A stretch of 64,000 nucleotides of DNA, from contig JAICWS010000002.1 in NCBI GenBank assembly GCA_025934695.1, positions 1,097,043 to 1,161,042 on the forward strand, given 5' to 3'. Source of the DNA: Alphaproteobacteria bacterium. GTDB taxonomy: Bacteria > Pseudomonadota > Alphaproteobacteria > Micavibrionales > UBA2020. Of this stretch, positions 17,475 through 26,777 are shown piece after piece. A program made the position numbers and the translations under genes. A model generated the notes under the pieces. That model was not told where the DNA came from, did no database searches, and was given only the letters and a program-made list of their open reading frames with translations. Within the stretch, counting starts at the first letter, position 1. Every line of letters starts with the position of its first letter.

Positions 17475-19397
17475 ATGCCCAGCTATAAAGCGCCTCTCGA
17501 CGACATGCGCTTCGTGCTCAACGAAGTGCTCAATGTCTCCCAGCTGAAAGAAATCAGGGAATTCGCGGCTGTCGATGATGCGACCGTGAACCAGTTCCTC
17601 GAGGAGACGGCGAAGCTGGCCGAAAACGTGATCTTCCCGCTGAATGCGAGCGGCGACCGCGAAGGCTGCGTCCACAGCAACAACGAAAAAACCGTCACCA
17701 CGCCCAAGGGGTTCAAGGAAGCCTACCAGCAATTCTGCCAGGCGGGGCTGACCGGCTTCGCCTGCGACCCGGTCTTCGGCGGTCTTGGCATGCCGCAGGT
17801 GCTCAACATGGCGCTGTCAGAAATGATTTCTTCCGCCAATATGGCCTTCGCGATGTACCCGGGCCTCTCGCACGGCGCCTATAACGCGCTGCATACCTAT
17901 GGCACCGACGAGCAGAAGGAAACCTATCTGCCCAAGCTCGTGTCTGGCGAATGGTCGGGGACGATGTGCCTGACCGAGCCGCAATGCGGCACCGACCTCG
18001 GCCTCGTGAAGACCAAGGCCGTCAAGCAGCCGGACGGTTCCTACATGCTCACCGGCACCAAGATCTTCATCTCCTCGGGCGAGCATGACCTGACCTCGAA
18101 CATCGTCCACCTCGTCCTCGCCCGGATCGACGATCCTTCGACGCCGCCCGGCATCAAGGGCATCAGCCTTTTCATCGTGCCGAAATTCATGCCCGACGGG
18201 CACGGCGGCGTCGCTGAGCGCAACCCCGCCTTCTGCGGGCGCATCGAGGAGAAAATGGGCATCCACGGCAATGCCACCTGCGAGCTGAATTTCGACGGCG
18301 CGAAAGGCTGGCTGGTCGGCGAGCCGCACAAGGGTATGCGCGCCATGTTCGTGATGATGAACGAGGCGCGCCACGGCGTGGCCTTGCAGGGCCTCGCGCT
18401 CAGCGAAGTGTCCTACCAGAACGGGCTTGCCTATGCGCTCGACCGCAAACAGGGCCAGCCGATCGAGGCCAAGATGAACGATGCGGCGCTCTCGAACCCG
18501 CCGGTGCCGATCATCATGCATCCCGACGTGCGGCGCGAACTGCTGACGATCAAGTCGCAGACCGAAGGCGCGCGGCTGCTGCTGTATTGGATCTCCATGC
18601 AGCTCGACATCTCCCTGAAAAGCCCGGACGAAGAAACGCGCAAGGAAGCCAAAAGGCTCGTCGACGTGCTGACGCCCGTCATGAAGGCGCATTTTACCGA
18701 CAACGCGGTCGACAACACCAATTCCGCCATGCAGGTCTTTGGCGGCCACGGCTACATCAAAGAACATGGCATGGAGCAGTTCAACCGCGACGCGCGCATC
18801 ACGCGCATGTACGAGGGCACGAACGGCGTCCAGGCGCTCGACCTTATCGGTCGCAAGATCATGAAAGAAAACCTGCTCTCGACCTACCTGTCGGCGCTCT
18901 GGCACGACATCATGGAAGGGGCGAAGGCCGGCGTCTCGCCGATCATCCTGCTGCGCCTCGCCAAGAGCGGCTGGTGCCGGCTGTGGGCCGCCACCTTCTG
19001 CCTGCGCACGCGCGCCGCCTTGGGCGTGCTGCTGTCGAAGGCCGGCATGCCGAACTATATGCGCCGCACGATGATCGACGCCGGCGCGATGGCGACGGAT
19101 TACTTAAGGCTCTTTGGCGTGATCGCGCTCGGTCATATGTGGGTGCGCATGGCCACCGTCGCCAAGCTGCGCCTGAAAGAGAATCCCGACAGCCATTCGT
19201 TCTATGAAGCCAAGCTCGCGACGGCGCGCTTTTACTTCGACCATATCATGCCGCAGACGCGCGCCCTGTCGCGCAGCATCCGGCGCGGCGGTAAGTCGCT
19301 GATGGAGCTGCCGCCCGAAAGCTTCGGCCACGCGCAGACGAACGTTGGCCTCAAATCCTGGACGAAGCCGGAGAGGCCCTCGGAAGCGGCGAAATGA
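17475..19397 (+). CDS. Acyl-CoA dehydrogenase, long DmdC-like form
   Basis: A 640-residue flavoprotein. It has the extra N-terminal block (YKAPLDDMRFVLNEVLNV) and the C-terminal ~130-residue domain that mark the group containing 3-methylmercaptopropionyl-CoA dehydrogenase (DmdC). The core motifs are MCLTEPQCGTDLG (FAD contact), TGTKIFISSGEHDL and MYEGTNGVQALDLIGRKI, which holds the catalytic glutamate of this branch. Substrate is not certain; most members act on medium or branched acyl-CoA. AGGAG lies 6 bases before the ATG at 17475. The gene is followed with an ATGA overlap by the AsmA gene. Confidence 0.92.
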   Translation: MPSYKAPLDDMRFVLNEVLNVSQLKEIREFAAVDDATVNQFLEETAKLAENVIFPLNASGDREGCVHSNNEKTVTTPKGFKEAYQQFCQAGLTGFACDPVFGGLGMPQVLNMALSEMISSANMAFAMYPGLSHGAYNALHTYGTDEQKETYLPKLVSGEWSGTMCLTEPQCGTDLGLVKTKAVKQPDGSYMLTGTKIFISSGEHDLTSNIVHLVLARIDDPSTPPGIKGISLFIVPKFMPDGHGGVAERNPAFCGRIEEKMGIHGNATCELNFDGAKGWLVGEPHKGMRAMFVMMNEARHGVALQGLALSEVSYQNGLAYALDRKQGQPIEAKMNDAALSNPPVPIIMHPDVRRELLTIKSQTEGARLLLYWISMQLDISLKSPDEETRKEAKRLVDVLTPVMKAHFTDNAVDNTNSAMQVFGGHGYIKEHGMEQFNRDARITRMYEGTNGVQALDLIGRKIMKENLLSTYLSALWHDIMEGAKAGVSPIILLRLAKSGWCRLWAATFCLRTRAALGVLLSKAGMPNYMRRTMIDAGAMATDYLRLFGVIALGHMWVRMATVAKLRLKENPDSHSFYEAKLATARFYFDHIMPQTRALSRSIRRGGKSLMELPPESFGHAQTNVGLKSWTKPERPSEAAK

Positions 19398-21502
19398 AAA
19401 AGTTCCTGTTCGGCTTCGTCGTTTTCGTGGCGGTGGTTGTGGGTGCGGCCTATGCGCTGCTGCGCGCCGTCTCGATCGACAATCTGCAGCGCCAGCTGGT
19501 CGAAAAGGTGAAGGAACAAACCGGGCGCGACATTTCCTTCGAGACGATGAGCCCGGCCTTCTTCTTCCCCAACATCGGGCTGCGCCTGCGCCATGTGACC
19601 TTCAGCAACGCGTCCTGGGCGCATGACAAGAACATGCTGGAGCTGGGCGAGCTGGATCTGCATCTCGCACTCAAGCCGCTGCTCGACCACCAGATCGTGA
19701 TCGCCAGCCTGTCGCTGGTCAAGCCCGTCGTCCACCTCGAAACCTCCGCCGAGGGCCAGGGCAACTGGGAACTTGCGAAGCCCGCGAAGGAAAAGCCGGC
19801 CGGCGCGGCGCCGGGCGGCGCCAGCGGCGCGTCCGACATCGCCTCAAGCTTCGGCTATAAATTCGGCCAGATGCGGCTGACGGGCGGCGGCATCGTCACC
19901 TGGCGCGACGGCAAAAAAGGCACTGTCGACACTTTCGACGGCGTCAATGCCTCGCTCACTTATCCTGACTTCGCCAGCCCGCTGCAAATGGACGGCGAGC
20001 TGAATTACAAAGGCAAGCGCGTCAATGTGCTGCTGAACCTGACCAAGCCGATCGACTTCCTGCACGGCAAGGCATCGGATGGCGACCTGACGCTCAAGGG
20101 CGAGGGTTTCTCCATCCGGGCGATGGGCAATCTTGCGACCGCGCAGACGCTGTTTTCGGGGCGCGCGATCATCTCGCTCTCGGCGCTGTCCGATCTCGCC
20201 GGCTGGCTGCAGGGCAGCGCCACGAAACTGCCGTTTGAAAATGTGTCGCTCGACAGCAATGTCACCGCGTCGCAAACCACCGTGTCGCTCGCGGCCGCGA
20301 AGCTGAAGCTCGACGATGTGAACGCGAATGGCAATGTGACCGCGACGCTGAAAGGGCGGCCCAATGTGCAGGCGCGGTTCGATCTCGATCATATCGATCT
20401 CGACAAATTCGTCGAGGCCTCCAAGGGAACCGCGGCGGCGAAAGGCGAAACGCCGAAGGAGCCGAAGCAAACCGAAGACTGGAGCACCGCGCCGATGGAT
20501 TTCGGCGGGTTGAAAAAGTTCGACGCCGATCTGATCCTCGTGACAAAAGGCTTCGCCGTGCGCGGCGCCGAGGTGGGCACGAGTGCGCTGGCCGTGCTGC
20601 TGAAAGACGGCGTGCTGGACGCGAAGAACACCCCGGCCGCGATGTTCGGCGGCAGTTTCGGCGCGGAGCTGACCGTCAATGCCGCGCAGGACAAGCCCAC
20701 TTTCGCGACGAAATTCAAGGTCGACGGCGTGCAGGCGAAGCCGCTGTTTGCGGCCTTCGGCAAATTCAAGCGCCTCGAAGGCGCTGCATATATGGAAGGC
20801 GATCTCACCGCATCCGGCGACAATCAAAAAGCCATCATGACCAGCCTCACGGGCAAAGGAACCTTCGACTTCAAGAACGGCGCGATCCAGGGCATTGATC
20901 TGGGCAACCTGTCGAAGCTGATCCAGCTGAAGCTCAAGGAGATCGAGCCCTCTGATGCCGAGACCCAGTTCACCGATGTGCATGGGACATATACGATTGC
21001 CGCCGGCGTCCTGCATAACGACGACCTCAAGCTGAGCGGCCCCGTGGTGCAGTCGACCGGTTCCGGCACGGTCGATTTCGGCGGCAAGTCGATCGATTAC
21101 CACATGCTTCCCGTGCTGTCGCCCTCGACCGAGACCGACAAGACGAAGGGCCTGACGGTGCCGGTCTCTTTTGAAGGGCCGTTCGGCAAGATCCGCATCC
21201 GTCCCGATTTCAAGGCGGCGCTGCATGGCGCGCTCGGCAAGCCTGAAGACGCGAAGGACACGATCAAGGCGCTGCAGGAACAGGGCAAGTCGGTCGTGAA
21301 GGAACTGCGCCAAAACCCCAAGGCGATCGACCAGCTGCTGGGCGGCCTGTTCAAGAAGAAAAAATCCAGCGATCAGCAACAAGCACCCGACGCAACCGCG
21401 CCACAACCCGATAACAGCCAGCCCGCGCCGGATGCCGGCCCGCCTGGTAATTCGCCGCCGCCGCCCGCACCCAATGGGACGGCGCAACCCCAACCGCAGT
21501 GA
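19394..21502 (+). CDS. AsmA-family protein
   Basis: A 702-residue protein with an N-terminal membrane helix (about 4-24) followed by the AsmA domain: LQRQLVEKVKEQTGRDISFE, then a long beta-rich middle and the C-terminal AsmA-like block (GTYTIAAGVLHNDDLKLSGP, then DYHMLPVL). It ends in a Pro/Gln-rich tail. Family members are repeating-beta-groove proteins thought to move phospholipids across the periplasm to the outer membrane. It overlaps the acyl-CoA dehydrogenase stop (ATGA), and its last codons run up to the YihY start 10 bases later. Confidence 0.9.
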   Translation: MKKFLFGFVVFVAVVVGAAYALLRAVSIDNLQRQLVEKVKEQTGRDISFETMSPAFFFPNIGLRLRHVTFSNASWAHDKNMLELGELDLHLALKPLLDHQIVIASLSLVKPVVHLETSAEGQGNWELAKPAKEKPAGAAPGGASGASDIASSFGYKFGQMRLTGGGIVTWRDGKKGTVDTFDGVNASLTYPDFASPLQMDGELNYKGKRVNVLLNLTKPIDFLHGKASDGDLTLKGEGFSIRAMGNLATAQTLFSGRAIISLSALSDLAGWLQGSATKLPFENVSLDSNVTASQTTVSLAAAKLKLDDVNANGNVTATLKGRPNVQARFDLDHIDLDKFVEASKGTAAAKGETPKEPKQTEDWSTAPMDFGGLKKFDADLILVTKGFAVRGAEVGTSALAVLLKDGVLDAKNTPAAMFGGSFGAELTVNAAQDKPTFATKFKVDGVQAKPLFAAFGKFKRLEGAAYMEGDLTASGDNQKAIMTSLTGKGTFDFKNGAIQGIDLGNLSKLIQLKLKEIEPSDAETQFTDVHGTYTIAAGVLHNDDLKLSGPVVQSTGSGTVDFGGKSIDYHMLPVLSPSTETDKTKGLTVPVSFEGPFGKIRIRPDFKAALHGALGKPEDAKDTIKALQEQGKSVVKELRQNPKAIDQLLGGLFKKKKSSDQQQAPDATAPQPDNSQPAPDAGPPGNSPPPPAPNGTAQPQPQ

Positions 21503-21512
21503 GACTTGGGGC

Positions 21513-22841
21513 ATGAAGCTCTCGGCGCTGTATCAGCGGTTTAACGACAGGATCTGGGGCCCGCCACCGAAGAAGCCTGGCTGGAGACGCCGCGGCTGGA
21601 CTGTGCTGCGCGTCACTGTCGCTGTCGTGCGCGATATCCGCGAGGCGAATTTCGACGAGCGGGCCTCGAGCCTGTCCTATAACACGCTGCTCTCGCTGGC
21701 ACCGCTGCTGGCGGTGATTTTCTCAATCCTTAAGGCCGTGGGCGTGCGCGATGTGTTCGAGCCGTTCCTGCGCGGATTTTTAAGGCCGCTCGGCGGCAAC
21801 GCGACAGAGGCCGCACGCTGGATTGCGAGCTTCGTCGACAAGATCCAGATCAGCGTGCTCGGCACCGTCGGTATCGCCTTTTTGCTCTACAGCGTCTGGG
21901 CCATCATCGGCAAAGTCGAGCAGGCCTTCAACGACATCTGGCGCGTGCGCGAGACGCGCAGCTTCTTTCGGTTGCTGCGCGACTATGTCGCCGTGCTGCT
22001 GATCGGTCCCGTCCTGCTGCTGCTTTCGATGGGCATGACCGCCGCGCTGCACGAGGCGGCCTTTATCCCGGACTGGCTTTATCTCGACACCAGCGGCAAT
22101 TCGCTGGCGGCGCCGGTCGCCTCGGTGCCTTACCTGCTGTTCATGCTGGCCTTCACGGCCATGTACATGCTGATCCCGAATACGCGCGTGCCGGTGAAGC
22201 CGGCGCTGATCGCGGGCCTCATCACCGGCATCACCTGGAAGCTGCTCGGGCGGCTATTCGCCGTTTTCGTCGCGGGCTCCGCCAGCTACGCCGCGATTTA
22301 TTCCGCTTTCGCTGCGCTCGCGCTGCTCATGATCTGGGTCTACGCGGGATGGATGACGGTGCTGGCGGGCGCGTCGCTGTGCTATTACCTCCAGCATCCG
22401 TCGAACCTGCCGCTGTCGCGCAAGGTGACGGGTTTGAGCGGACGCTTCCGCGAAAAAGCCGCGCTGCAGCTCTGCGCCGAAATCGGCCGTGCTTTTTATA
22501 AAAAAGAGCCGTCCCCGACGCTGCCGCAGCTCGCGACCCATATGCGCATGCCATCGCAGGCGGTGCAGCAGGTGGCGAGCGACTTGGTGCAGTCGGGCAT
22601 GCTGGCCGAAACCGGTGACGCCGGCAACGCCTTTATCCCGAAGCGCGACTTCGATGCGACGACAGTCGATGAAATGCTCGAGGCCCTGCGCGGCGCGGGC
22701 GAGGGCGGCGTGCTGCAGTCGCAAAAAATTCACGGTTCCGCGACGGTGGATGCTGTGCTAAAAATCCACGGCACGGCGCTCCACGACAAGCTCGGCAAAA
22801 TCACCCTCAAACAACTGGCGCTCGGGAGTATAGAGACATGA
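21513..22841 (+). CDS. YihY/BrkB-family inner membrane protein
   Basis: A 442-residue protein with six predicted helices in the first 300 residues and family blocks ERASSLSYNTLLSLAPLLAV and YAAIYSAFAALALLMIWVYAGW. The C-terminal ~120 residues form a soluble part resembling a winged-helix (LPQLATHMRMPSQAVQQVAS). YihY proteins have recently been linked to lipid transport alongside AsmA-like proteins in enteric bacteria, and here the gene directly follows asmA. The start at 21513 gives MKLSALYQRFND; the upstream in-frame extension lies inside the AsmA gene. Confidence 0.9.
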   Translation: MKLSALYQRFNDRIWGPPPKKPGWRRRGWTVLRVTVAVVRDIREANFDERASSLSYNTLLSLAPLLAVIFSILKAVGVRDVFEPFLRGFLRPLGGNATEAARWIASFVDKIQISVLGTVGIAFLLYSVWAIIGKVEQAFNDIWRVRETRSFFRLLRDYVAVLLIGPVLLLLSMGMTAALHEAAFIPDWLYLDTSGNSLAAPVASVPYLLFMLAFTAMYMLIPNTRVPVKPALIAGLITGITWKLLGRLFAVFVAGSASYAAIYSAFAALALLMIWVYAGWMTVLAGASLCYYLQHPSNLPLSRKVTGLSGRFREKAALQLCAEIGRAFYKKEPSPTLPQLATHMRMPSQAVQQVASDLVQSGMLAETGDAGNAFIPKRDFDATTVDEMLEALRGAGEGGVLQSQKIHGSATVDAVLKIHGTALHDKLGKITLKQLALGSIET

Positions 22842-24136
22842 TCCCCCGTTATTCACGCAAGGAAATGGCCTCGATCTGGGAGCCGGAAAACCGCTTCCGC
22901 ATCTGGCTCGAGGTCGAAATCCTCGCCTGCGAGGCGCAGGCCGAACTCGGCATCATCCCGAAAGACGCGCCCGCCAAGATCCGCAAGAAGGCCGATTTCG
23001 ACATTGAGCGCATCGACGCCATCGAGAAAGAGGTCAAGCATGACGTCATCGCCTTCCTGACCAGCGTTGGTGAATATGTCGGCAAGGAATCGCGCTTCAT
23101 CCACGTCGGCATGACCTCGTCGGACGTGCTGGATACCAGCTTCGCGGTCCAGCTGCGGCAGGCGTCCGACCTGATCCTCGCCGGTCTCGACCGTTTGCTG
23201 GCGGCGCTGAAAAAACGCGCCACCGAGCACAAGGCCACCATCTGCATCGGGCGCAGCCACGGCATCCATGCCGAGCCGACGACCTTCGGCGTCAAGCTCG
23301 CCGGGCACTATGCCGCTTTCGCGCGGGCCAAGGAACGCATGCTGCGTGCGCGCGAGGAAATTTCCACCTGCTCGATCTCCGGCGCGGTCGGCACTTTCGC
23401 CACCATCGACCCGAAGGTCGAAGCCTATGTGGCCAAGAAGCTGGGGCTGAAGCCCGAAACCGTGTCGACCCAAGTCATTCCGCGCGACCGCCATGCGGCC
23501 TTCTTCGCGACGCTCGGCGTCATCGCGTCTTCCATCGAAAACCTGGCGGTCGAAATCCGGCACCTGCAGCGCACCGAAGTGCGCGAGGCGGAGGAATTTT
23601 TCTCGCCGGGTCAGAAAGGCTCCTCGGCCATGCCGCACAAACGCAACCCGGTCCTGACCGAAAACCTGACCGGCATGGCGCGCCTCATTCGCTCGTCGGT
23701 CATTCCGGCGATGGAAAACGTGGCGCTCTGGCATGAGCGCGATATTTCGCATTCCGCGGTCGAGCGCGTCATCGCCCCCGATACGACCATCCTGCTCGAT
23801 TTCGCGCTCAATCGCCTGGCGGGCGTGGTCGAAAACCTGCTGGTATATCCGGAGCGCATGAAGCATAACCTCGACTCGCTCAAGGGCCTCGTCTACAGCC
23901 AGGCCGTCATGCTGGCGCTGACCGAAGCCGGCATGTCGCGCGAGGAAGCCTATAAAACCGTGCAGACGCAGGCCATGAAAGTCTGGGCGGGCGAGGGGGA
24001 TTTCCTGTCGCTGCTGCAAGCCGACCCAGTCGTGAAAAAACACCTCAAGGCCCATCAGGTCAAGCTGATCTTCGACGACAGCCGCTACACGAAATACGCA
24101 GCGACGATTGTGGAGAGGGCGTTGAAGCTAGGGTAG
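22838..24136 (+). CDS. purB: Adenylosuccinate lyase
   Basis: A 432-residue member of the fumarase/aspartase superfamily that cleaves SAICAR to AICAR and adenylosuccinate to AMP in purine synthesis. The signature SSAMPHKRNPVLTENL and TSSDVLDTSF are intact, with catalytic-histidine context GRSHGIHAEPTTFG. Normal length for the bacterial/archaeal short form. Its ATG overlaps the YihY stop codon (ATGA), making it the last member of a four-gene coupled run with functionally unrelated members. Confidence 0.96.
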   Translation: MIPRYSRKEMASIWEPENRFRIWLEVEILACEAQAELGIIPKDAPAKIRKKADFDIERIDAIEKEVKHDVIAFLTSVGEYVGKESRFIHVGMTSSDVLDTSFAVQLRQASDLILAGLDRLLAALKKRATEHKATICIGRSHGIHAEPTTFGVKLAGHYAAFARAKERMLRAREEISTCSISGAVGTFATIDPKVEAYVAKKLGLKPETVSTQVIPRDRHAAFFATLGVIASSIENLAVEIRHLQRTEVREAEEFFSPGQKGSSAMPHKRNPVLTENLTGMARLIRSSVIPAMENVALWHERDISHSAVERVIAPDTTILLDFALNRLAGVVENLLVYPERMKHNLDSLKGLVYSQAVMLALTEAGMSREEAYKTVQTQAMKVWAGEGDFLSLLQADPVVKKHLKAHQVKLIFDDSRYTKYAATIVERALKLG

Positions 24137-24214
24137 GGGCGCGAATAGTCTTGTCGTTAATGCCGTTTGGCGAACTTAAAATTATATGGTTTGCTAGAGG
24201 AAACATTATCACAC

Positions 24215-24616
24215 ATGGACGAAGAGCTCAAAAAGTTGGTTGATGCTTGGATTAAAGTGAGCGGCGCCCTTAATGTTTTTCAAGGCGAGCCGGGCTCCGA
24301 GGACCTTGATCCCAACTTCTGGGCTTCTGAACGCCTTTACGATCTAGTCCAAAATGAACCAGAAAAGGCTTGGCCCATCATACTGGCAATTCGTAACGCC
24401 ACGAATGACTACAAGGTTCTCGCGCACCTGGCGGCAAGTCATTTCGAAGATCTGATAAATGCACATGGCGAAAAGTTCATTGATCGAATTGAAGCTTTGG
24501 CGAAAGAGGATGAGAGTTTCAGGCGTTTCATCGGGGGTGTCTGGCCACGCCGGGACATACCTCCGCAATTATTGGAGCGGCTTGAAGCAATTGCTCTGAA
24601 GCCGTACTGGGACTAA
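24215..24616 (+). CDS. DUF6869-like protein
   Basis: A 133-residue protein beginning MDEELKKLVDAWIKVS. The blocks NEPEKAWPIILAI, LAASHFEDLINAHGEKFIDR and FRRFIGGVWPRRDIP agree with the DUF6869 family as I remember it; no function is established. The start is set by GAGGAAA about 11 bases upstream; a longer frame begins at a TTG (24167). The gene is visibly AT-richer than its purB neighbour, which suggests later acquisition. Such small orphan genes often belong to toxin-immunity repertoires, but nothing here proves this. Confidence 0.7.
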   Translation: MDEELKKLVDAWIKVSGALNVFQGEPGSEDLDPNFWASERLYDLVQNEPEKAWPIILAIRNATNDYKVLAHLAASHFEDLINAHGEKFIDRIEALAKEDESFRRFIGGVWPRRDIPPQLLERLEAIALKPYWD

Positions 24617-24712
24617 ATTTCGCGACCGATGTCCTCCCTGATCTCCTCACTTCCAAATCTCTCACAAATCCAATCCCTTACCCAATTTCACGCAATCTTA
24701 ATCCAAAGCCAC

Positions 24713-24718
24713 TATAAT
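24713..24718 (+). promoter_or_regulatory. Possible -10 element before the 24782 gene
   Basis: A perfect TATAAT lies 64 bases before the ATG at 24782 in an AT-rich leader. No convincing -35 box is at the proper distance, so this is a weak call. Confidence 0.3.
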
Positions 24719-24781
24719 ATGGCTATTAGTTTCCCTGCGCCTTTTTCCGCGCCCCGCGGTTGTTCCTTAAAGGAGGATCTC

Positions 24782-25300
24782 ATGGGCAAATATCTTGGCA
24801 TCAAATACAATCTCTCGCCCGACGTTCACGCCATCCTCGACCGGGCCGGAGCGCGCCTCGCCACGGTGCAGGAACAGGCGGACTGGGTGGAAGGCCACCT
24901 GAACGGGCACGATGGCAACCAGTCCTATCATTTCGAAGCGCAGCCGACGATGGACGACGCCGTCTATGTCATCACCAAGGACATCGACCTGCCGCCGCTC
25001 TACGGCGAAGAAGCGCTGACACTTATTGTTCCCAGAGGAATTAAAGTGCGCCACCGCGCGCTCGGCGACAGCCGGCTTTATTACATGGATCATTTCGACA
25101 TCGAGAACGACCCCGAGCACGAGATCATCGTCAGCCCCGCGCTCGCGCACGAGCTGACGCAAAAGCGCCGCTATTCGGCGGATGAATTCGTCTATGCGGA
25201 AGCCGAACACGCGGGAATGTCTCCCGAGCAGACGCTGAGCCTCATCGAAGAGGGGCATCATACGTCGGGCTTCTTCCGCGATGATGATTTCGAGAAGTAA
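24782..25300 (+). CDS. Protein of unknown function
   Basis: A 172-residue soluble, acidic protein starting MGKYLGIKYNLSPDVHAIL. A strong ribosome-binding site (AAGGAGGATCTC) directly before the ATG decides the start and suggests good expression. There are no membrane helices, signal peptide, cysteine motifs or repeats. The C-terminal third has several acidic stretches and a terminal FRDDDFEK. I do not recognise a family. It stands alone between the DUF6869-like gene and recO. Confidence 0.7.
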   Translation: MGKYLGIKYNLSPDVHAILDRAGARLATVQEQADWVEGHLNGHDGNQSYHFEAQPTMDDAVYVITKDIDLPPLYGEEALTLIVPRGIKVRHRALGDSRLYYMDHFDIENDPEHEIIVSPALAHELTQKRRYSADEFVYAEAEHAGMSPEQTLSLIEEGHHTSGFFRDDDFEK

Positions 25301-25391
25301 TGACGCATCCGCTGGGCTGGCAGAACGAGTATCGCGGTTCAGCCTCATACGACCTATTCAGCTGAAGCCGAAGGCGCCTTAGACACACAGT

Positions 25392-25522
25392 CGCAACCCC
25401 GGCGAAAGCCGGGGTCTGGAATGTCTCAACCAGCGCGGTGGCGCCGCTTTAGGTGCCGCACATAAAGCGAAAGCACCGGACGCGCAGACACATGTCAGAC
25501 CCCGGCCTTCGCCGGGGTTACG
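25392..25522. repeat. Paired palindromic repeat (AACCCCGGCGAAAGCCGGGG family), copy 1
   Basis: The left hairpin at 25396-25415 (ACCCCGGC-GAAA-GCCGGGGT) and a right hairpin at about 25498-25518 are inverted copies about 75 bases apart. Each is a self-complementary stem, and the whole is a larger inverted repeat. It fills most of the 290-base gap between the 24782 gene and recO. Related pairs are at 29018, 43018, 43166 and 46100. Confidence 0.85.
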
Positions 25523-25590
25523 TGAGCGCTGACCGGACGGCTGCAAGCCATCTGGCTTTTATCCCTGCTTTCTATTATGTTATTCGCATC

Positions 25591-26319
25591 ATGCTTTCCT
25601 TCGAAGACACCGGCATTATCCTGTCCCTGCGCCCGCATGGTGAGAACGGCGGCGTGGTGACGTTGTTGACGCGCGCGCATGGCCGCGCGGCCGGGTATGT
25701 GTATGGGATTTCATCGTCGCGCCTGCGCGGCACGCTGGAGATCGGCAATGTCGTCTCTGCCAGCTGGCAGGCGAAATCGCATGATCAGCTCGGCACCTAT
25801 ACGCTGGAACTCGACGAAAGTCATACGGCCGATGTCTTAAGCGACCCGGTGCGGCTGACCGCCCTGCAATCCGCCTGCGTGCTGGCCGATAAGACCCTGC
25901 CCGAGCGCGAAAGCCATCCGGGCGTATTCGAGGGCATGCGGGCGCTGTTGGCTTCCTTCGCGACCGACGTCTGGCCCGCCGCCTATATTTACTGGGAAAT
26001 CGGCCTCCTGAAAGAACTGGGCTTTGGCCTTGATCTGACGCGCTGCGTGGCGACGGGGACGAACGAAAACCTGATTTACGTCAGCCCGCGGTCGGGCTGC
26101 GCGGTGTCGGCAGGGGCGGGCGAGGAATATAAGGATCGTTTGCTGCACCTGCCGCCCTTCCTGCGCGGCGAAGCGCGCTTCGAGAATGAGGATATCCTGC
26201 ACGGGCTGCAGCTGACGGGCCATTTCCTGCTCCACCGGGTCTTTTCGCTGGCCAATACCAACCTGCCCGAACCCCGCTTGCGGCTGGAGGAAAAGTACGG
26301 GAGACTGGTGAAGGCCTAA
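25591..26319 (+). CDS. recO: DNA repair protein RecO
   Basis: A 242-residue protein with an N-terminal OB fold (FEDTGIILSLRPHGENGGVVTLLT, the RecO signature) and an alpha-helical C-terminal part. RecO anneals single strands and, with RecR, loads RecA onto SSB-coated DNA. The cysteines that bind zinc in many RecO proteins are only partly represented (RCVATGTNENLIYVSPRSGC). Start at 25591 (MLSFEDTG) matches family length; an upstream extension would cross the palindromic repeat. Confidence 0.92.
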   Translation: MLSFEDTGIILSLRPHGENGGVVTLLTRAHGRAAGYVYGISSSRLRGTLEIGNVVSASWQAKSHDQLGTYTLELDESHTADVLSDPVRLTALQSACVLADKTLPERESHPGVFEGMRALLASFATDVWPAAYIYWEIGLLKELGFGLDLTRCVATGTNENLIYVSPRSGCAVSAGAGEEYKDRLLHLPPFLRGEARFENEDILHGLQLTGHFLLHRVFSLANTNLPEPRLRLEEKYGRLVKA

Positions 26320-26344
26320 GGCCGGAAAGGTCTGGTTTTTCATT

Positions 26345-26710
26345 ATGCTGCATATTTTCACGATCTTCGTTCTCACCGTTCCCAACGCCGCTGCGCTGTT
26401 CCACCTGCTGACCCATTGGGCCGCGGCGAAAGGCAAGATCACCAAGCTTTTGATGCTCTTCATCCCGCTGATCGGCGCGGCGCTCTATTTCTTCCTGCTG
26501 GAACGGCCGCCGGTTCTGCCGGAAGACGAGCTTTCGCCCAAGCGCGGCGCGCTCTATGGCAGCTTCGGCAGGAACTGGGATAACCGCAAGCGGAGCCTGA
26601 ACGAGAAGATCGCCCATGTCGCCAAGATTGTGGCGCGCGGTCCGCTGATCCCCTCTGGCAAGTGGGACGAGACGCAGGCCCGGAATAAAAAGCCGGAAGA
26701 TGTGGAATAA
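26345..26710 (+). CDS. Small membrane protein of unknown function
   Basis: A 121-residue protein with two N-terminal hydrophobic segments (about 1-22 and 33-51) and a basic, soluble C-terminal half with ERPPVLPEDELSPKRGALYG. It is positioned 25 bases after recO and 67 bases before parC, so it may be co-transcribed with recO. It looks like a phospholipase_D-nuclease N-terminal-type membrane hairpin (ITKLLMLFIPLIGAALYFF), but the similarity is too slight to name. Confidence 0.65.
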   Translation: MLHIFTIFVLTVPNAAALFHLLTHWAAAKGKITKLLMLFIPLIGAALYFFLLERPPVLPEDELSPKRGALYGSFGRNWDNRKRSLNEKIAHVAKIVARGPLIPSGKWDETQARNKKPEDVE

Positions 26711-26777
26711 GTATTATGCAAATATATTCCGATGCGCCATGCTGGAAAAGCCGCGGAAAATGCGCTAAATAAGCCAA

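Noticed and set aside
19844-21514. A 556-codon minus-strand frame over the AsmA gene
   Set aside because: Antisense shadow with no recognisable protein features.
22853-24055. A 400-codon minus-strand frame over purB
   Set aside because: Antisense of a clearly functional enzyme gene with intact signature motifs.
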